The notes under the pieces: generated by a model
The model's input: only the letters and a program-made list of their open reading frames with translations
What the model was told of the DNA's origin: nothing
The model's database searches: none
Program-made: the position numbers and the translations under genes
DNA from: JANXQE01 sp035651635
Lineage (GTDB): Bacteria; Verrucomicrobiota; Verrucomicrobiia; Limisphaerales; UBA8199
DNA: 6,807 nt
Assembly: GCA_035651635.1 (NCBI GenBank)
Contig: DASRFK010000204.1
Span: 1-6,807, forward strand
Reading direction: 5' to 3'
Shown: positions 4,226-6,807 of the stretch, in pieces
Position numbering within the stretch: position 1 is the stretch's first letter
Layout: each line of letters opens with the position of its first letter

Positions 4226-6807
4226 GACCAACACGCGCAGTACGGCTGGCTGACTTGAGACCACGCCCAGCGCATTGGAGACCGTTACACAATAGGTGCC
4301 GCTATCCAGCGGCCCCACGCTCTTGAGCTTGAGGCTCGAGGAAGTGGCTCCGGAGATGGGCCGGCTGCAACCGGCCATCCACTGGTAGCTCAGCGGCGCA
4401 TTACCGGCCGCCGCCACACTAAAGGTGACCGGTTGGCCTTGAATATTAGTGATGCCTTGAGGCTGCGCCGTAATTGTTGGTGCGCCGATGATGGCCAGGT
4501 TTGCTCTGGCGCTGGTCACCTTGCCGGCACTATTGCTGACCACTACCGAATAGTACCCCGCCTGAACGGGCTGGATATTGGTCAACGTGAGCGTTGCACT
4601 GGTCTCACCGGTCAACACGTTAGTGTCATCGAACAGCCATTGATACGCCGGTTCCGGAGAGCCCTCGGCTGAAACCGTGAAGACGGCCGTTCCGCCCTGG
4701 GCCACCAGGGCGTCCAGCGGCTGCCTCTGAATGATTGGGGCGCCGGAAACACTCACCAGCGCCGGAGCGCTGGTAACACTTCCATAGAGGTTGGTGATAA
4801 CGGCTTGATACATGCCGGCCAGATCGATCGTGATATTGGTCAGCGTCAGCGTCGCGTTCGTGGCCCCGGCCACGGCGGTTGCGCCGTTAAAATACCATTG
4901 GTAACCGATGGGAGGGCAACTCGAGACGCCGACTGCCAATTGGACGGTTTGACCCAGGCCCGTTTGCTGGTCATGTGGCTGGGAGGTGATCAGCGGGGGC
5001 ACAGGATTTACGACCGTTACGGTCTGGCTGCAGACGGCCGCATTGCTGCACGAATCCAGTGCCTGCCAACTTCTAGTCACAGTATAGGTCTCCAGACACT
5101 GCGAGTTGGTGGTAGTGTTGAGCACGCTTAGATTCACGCCGCTGCTCAGAGCCGCCAATTGGCTCCCGAAGCCCTGGCCCACGGCCCCTTGCGCAACCCA
5201 TCCGTTGGTCTGGAACGCCCAATAACCCGCCGCTGCGTCGCCTAGTACGGGGGGGCCGTAAAGATTGAGTCCGGCGGCATCTCCAGTTCCCAGGCCCTGA
5301 AATTGCACCGTCCAGGTGAAACTGGCGGGTAGCGCCCCGGCTAAAGGCTTCGCGGCGCTCAACTGAAATTCCTTCAGATCGATCGTACCGCGGTCGGCGG
5401 CGTTAATGGGCATCGGACCGCTATCGTAGAAGAGCGTCCCCGGGAGTTCGAGACTGACGGAAGAAGTCTGGCCGTCGTTGAGATAGAAGCGTACGCGAGC
5501 GGTCACGGAACCACTGAATGTCGATTGCGTTGCGTTGGTGCCCCAGTACTCGATTGTGAAATGGCTTGGATACCGATTTATCCCGCCGAGCGCAATCTGG
5601 TTGCCGACTTCAACCGCTCCCGGGTCGAAACTCTGGCCCAAGGCATTGGTCAAATTATCATAGACCAATGCCTCGGTGGCGCCCGACTCCCGGGCCGACG
5701 GCAAATCGAAACTCCAACTTGTCCCGGCGAGAACTGTCTTGTCCGTTGGACAGCTCATCGAAGGCGCGGCCGGGTCCAGAACCATAACGGTCTGACTACA
5801 AGTAGCCTGAAAGCTATTGGTGTCGCTAATCAGCCATCGGCGTGTGGCGCTAAAACTGTTTCCGCACACGGAGTTGGTAGTAGTGTCAAGCACCTGCACA
5901 AGCAGGTTAGTATCGGCAAAGCTGGGCGGAGTAAAATCCCAGGGGCTACCAAGCGGGACGGTCACATTGGGGCTGCACGTGATTTGCGGCACGAACACTA
6001 TTTGGAGATTCGCCGGCGCGCTGGTCACGCTGCCATAATCGTTGGCCACGACTACCTGGTAAACACCGGCTTGCGCTGGAACGACGTTGCTCATCACCAG
6101 CGTGGCATTGGTCTCCAATCCAAGAATCGTCGAATTGAAGAACCACCGGTACGTTAGCGGAGCGGTGCCTTGTGCCATCGTGGTCCACTGGACCGTGTCT
6201 CCGTTGGTGACCACTAGGTCCGAGGGGCCGCTCAGGAGAATTGGCGGTGATACAATCGTGAGCACCGCGGGCGCGCTGGTGGCGCTGCCAAAGATGTTTG
6301 TGACGATGACCTGATAGACTCCGGCATCTGCAGGACTGACATTGGTCAAATCGAGTGTTGAATTCGTTTGCTCCGCCAGGACATTGGTCAGGTTGAAATA
6401 CCACTGATAAAACAGCGGCGCGCTGCCTTTGGCCAGGACTCTCCAGTGGACGTCGTCACCATTCGTGGCAATCTGGTCGACTGGATTGCCGACGATCAGA
6501 GCAGGCACTTGAATCGTCACGTTCGCGACGGAACTGGTCACACTTCCGTACGTGTTCGTCACCACGGCATCATAAGTTCCAGCCTGGCTTGAGTTGATGT
6601 TTGTCAGCACCAAGGACGAGTTGGTCTCGCCCATCAGCATGGTGGTAGCATTGAAATACCACTGATAGCCAACCGGCGGACAACTGGAGATCTCCACAGA
6701 CAATGTTGCGGTGCGGCCAAGCAAAACCGCCTGGTCCTGCGGCTGAGTCACGACCAAAGGACCGGAGTGGTCCATGACCGTCACCGTCTGACTGCAACTG
6801 TTGGAAT
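4001..6807 (-). CDS. Large modular Ig-like/HYR-like surface protein, 5' end outside the window
   Basis: This is the C-terminal 934 complete codons of a larger protein. The frame is open to the window edge; residues SNSCSQT precede the GTG at 6784, so that codon is internal, not a start. Residue 1 below is that GTG codon. Order: Ig-like 1-3 (8-93, 94-178, 180-264), HYR-like A (265-337), HYR-like B (338-593) interrupted by an extra domain (about 372-547), Ig-like 4-6 (597-680, 682-767, 768-853) and a C-terminal segment (854-927). The composition is rich in Thr, Ser, Asn and Val with almost no charged clusters, as in secreted beta-sandwich proteins. No transmembrane helix, PEP-CTERM or LPXTG signal is present at the C-terminus. 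Signal peptide and any catalytic domain would lie upstream. The likely role is extracellular adhesion or scaffolding, but the substrate is unknown. No frameshift or internal stop occurs. Confidence 0.92.
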   Translation of the reverse strand, partial: SNSCSQTVTVMDHSGPLVVTQPQDQAVLLGRTATLSVEISSCPPVGYQWYFNATTMLMGETNSSLVLTNINSSQAGTYDAVVTNTYGSVTSSVANVTIQVPALIVGNPVDQIATNGDDVHWRVLAKGSAPLFYQWYFNLTNVLAEQTNSTLDLTNVSPADAGVYQVIVTNIFGSATSAPAVLTIVSPPILLSGPSDLVVTNGDTVQWTTMAQGTAPLTYRWFFNSTILGLETNATLVMSNVVPAQAGVYQVVVANDYGSVTSAPANLQIVFVPQITCSPNVTVPLGSPWDFTPPSFADTNLLVQVLDTTTNSVCGNSFSATRRWLISDTNSFQATCSQTVMVLDPAAPSMSCPTDKTVLAGTSWSFDLPSARESGATEALVYDNLTNALGQSFDPGAVEVGNQIALGGINRYPSHFTIEYWGTNATQSTFSGSVTARVRFYLNDGQTSSVSLELPGTLFYDSGPMPINAADRGTIDLKEFQLSAAKPLAGALPASFTWTVQFQGLGTGDAAGLNLYGPPVLGDAAAGYWAFQTNGWVAQGAVGQGFGSQLAALSSGVNLSVLNTTTNSQCLETYTVTRSWQALDSCSNAAVCSQTVTVVNPVPPLITSQPHDQQTGLGQTVQLAVGVSSCPPIGYQWYFNGATAVAGATNATLTLTNITIDLAGMYQAVITNLYGSVTSAPALVSVSGAPIIQRQPLDALVAQGGTAVFTVSAEGSPEPAYQWLFDDTNVLTGETSATLTLTNIQPVQAGYYSVVVSNSAGKVTSARANLAIIGAPTITAQPQGITNIQGQPVTFSVAAAGNAPLSYQWMAGCSRPISGATSSSLKLKSVGPLDSGTYCVTVSNALGVVSSQPAVLRVLVQPKLVALTENHTGASLSFSTVANLFYSVYFSDTLPATNWTLLPNMFRQLGTGAPMAVQDAAAHGAARFYQIRVE
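4226..4996 (-). other. Ig-like domains 4-6 of the surface protein
   Basis: Boundaries are roughly 4745-4996, 4484-4741 and 4226-4483. Domain 4 closely resembles domain 1 (SSCPPIGYQWYFN against SSCPPVGYQWYFN). Domain 5 has YQWLFDD, ATLTLTNIQPVQAGYYSVVV. Domain 6 is the most divergent: it has YQWMAGCSRPI and DSGTYCVTVSN, giving cysteines at 806 and 832. Confidence 0.88.
5006..5773 (-). other. HYR-like repeat B, split by an inserted domain
   Basis: The N-terminal part (residues 338-371) has CPTDKTVLAGTSWSFDLPSA, matching CSPNVTVPLGSPWDFTPPSF of copy A. The C-terminal part (548-593) has VLNTTTNSQC, TRSW and CSQTVTVVN, matching VLDTTTNSVC, TRRW and CSQTVMVLD of copy A. In copy A these parts are only about 15 residues apart; here about 176 extra residues lie between them. 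Confidence 0.7.
5144..5671 (-). other. Inserted beta-rich domain inside HYR-like repeat B
   Basis: Residues 372-547 form a self-contained stretch: YDNLTNALGQSFDPGAVEVG, FTIEYWGTN, ARVRFYLNDG, PGTLFYDSGPMPI, FTWTVQFQGL, LNLYGPPVLG and YWAFQTNGWV. From memory, similar stretches occur in other predicted secreted Verrucomicrobiota proteins, with the same order YDNL, VGxxI, FxxxYxG, ARxRFYxNDG, LxDSG, FTWTVxFxGL, LYxPPxxG. I know of no established function. A jelly-roll fold is plausible but unproven. Confidence 0.6.
5774..5992 (-). other. HYR-like repeat A (uninterrupted copy)
   Basis: About 73 residues with the layout CSPNVTVPLGSPWDF, then VLDTTTNSVC, a TRRW core, and ending CSQTVMVLD. This resembles HYR-type beta-sandwich modules, which commonly end in a CSQTVTV-like strand. 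It is the reference against which the interrupted copy B can be seen. Assignment to HYR is by pattern only. Confidence 0.65.
5993..6763 (-). other. Ig-like domains 1-3 of the surface protein
   Basis: Three domains of about 85 residues each follow the pattern: QP-like start, YQWYF or YRWFF core tryptophan, LTN turn, AG(T/V)Y, (V/A)xNxxGSVTS end. Boundaries are roughly 6506-6763, 6251-6505 and 5993-6247. The usual Ig disulfide is absent: the F-strand position after AGxY is Asp or Gln instead of Cys, and the B strand has no Cys. Domain 1 carries SSCPP before the core Trp, shared with domain 4. Confidence 0.88.

Noticed and set aside
6782..6784. GTG at 6784 as the start of the surface protein
   Set aside because: The frame remains open to the window edge and the upstream residues SNSCSQT continue a HYR-like CSQTVTV strand, so the gene begins outside the window.

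Overview
The window looks like chromosomal DNA from a GC-rich verrucomicrobium, most likely near Pedosphaera/Limisphaera. This placement is an inference. It rests on a secreted-type protein made of Ig-like modules ending in a segment of a kind I associate with Verrucomicrobiota (YxVxxSDxL...WxxL...RFYxI), on intergenic palindromic repeats of the GCGGGCA/TGCCCGC kind, and on weak or absent Shine-Dalgarno signals. No single gene proves the phylum.

Layout. Bases 1-291 hold about 2.8 copies of a 102-103 bp tandem repeat. Each complete unit carries two short perfect palindromes. A 44-base gap follows, then a plus-strand run of four closely packed housekeeping genes: hemL (336-1625), ruvX/yqgF (1641-2057), truA (2085-2867) and trmL (2848-3312). 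The gaps are 15 and 27 bases and the last pair overlaps by 20 bases, so they probably form one transcript. hemL makes 5-aminolevulinate for tetrapyrroles. The other three act on RNA: ruvX on pre-16S rRNA ends, truA and trmL on tRNA modification.

A minus-strand gene for a PTS EIIA (PtsN/fructose type) protein (3350-3844) converges on trmL with only 37 bases between the stops. After a 156-base gap, the rest of the window is the 3' part of a very large minus-strand gene (4001-6807, its 5' end outside the window). It encodes at least 934 residues of a modular, presumably exported protein: three Ig-like domains, two HYR-like repeats (the second interrupted by an extra beta-rich domain of about 176 residues), three more Ig-like domains, and the C-terminal segment.

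I did not find a defence system, CRISPR array, mobile element, tRNA or rRNA. The most interesting material is the tandem palindromic repeat beside hemL and the architecture of the surface protein. The four-gene cluster is ordinary. I do not see good evidence for an entirely new system.
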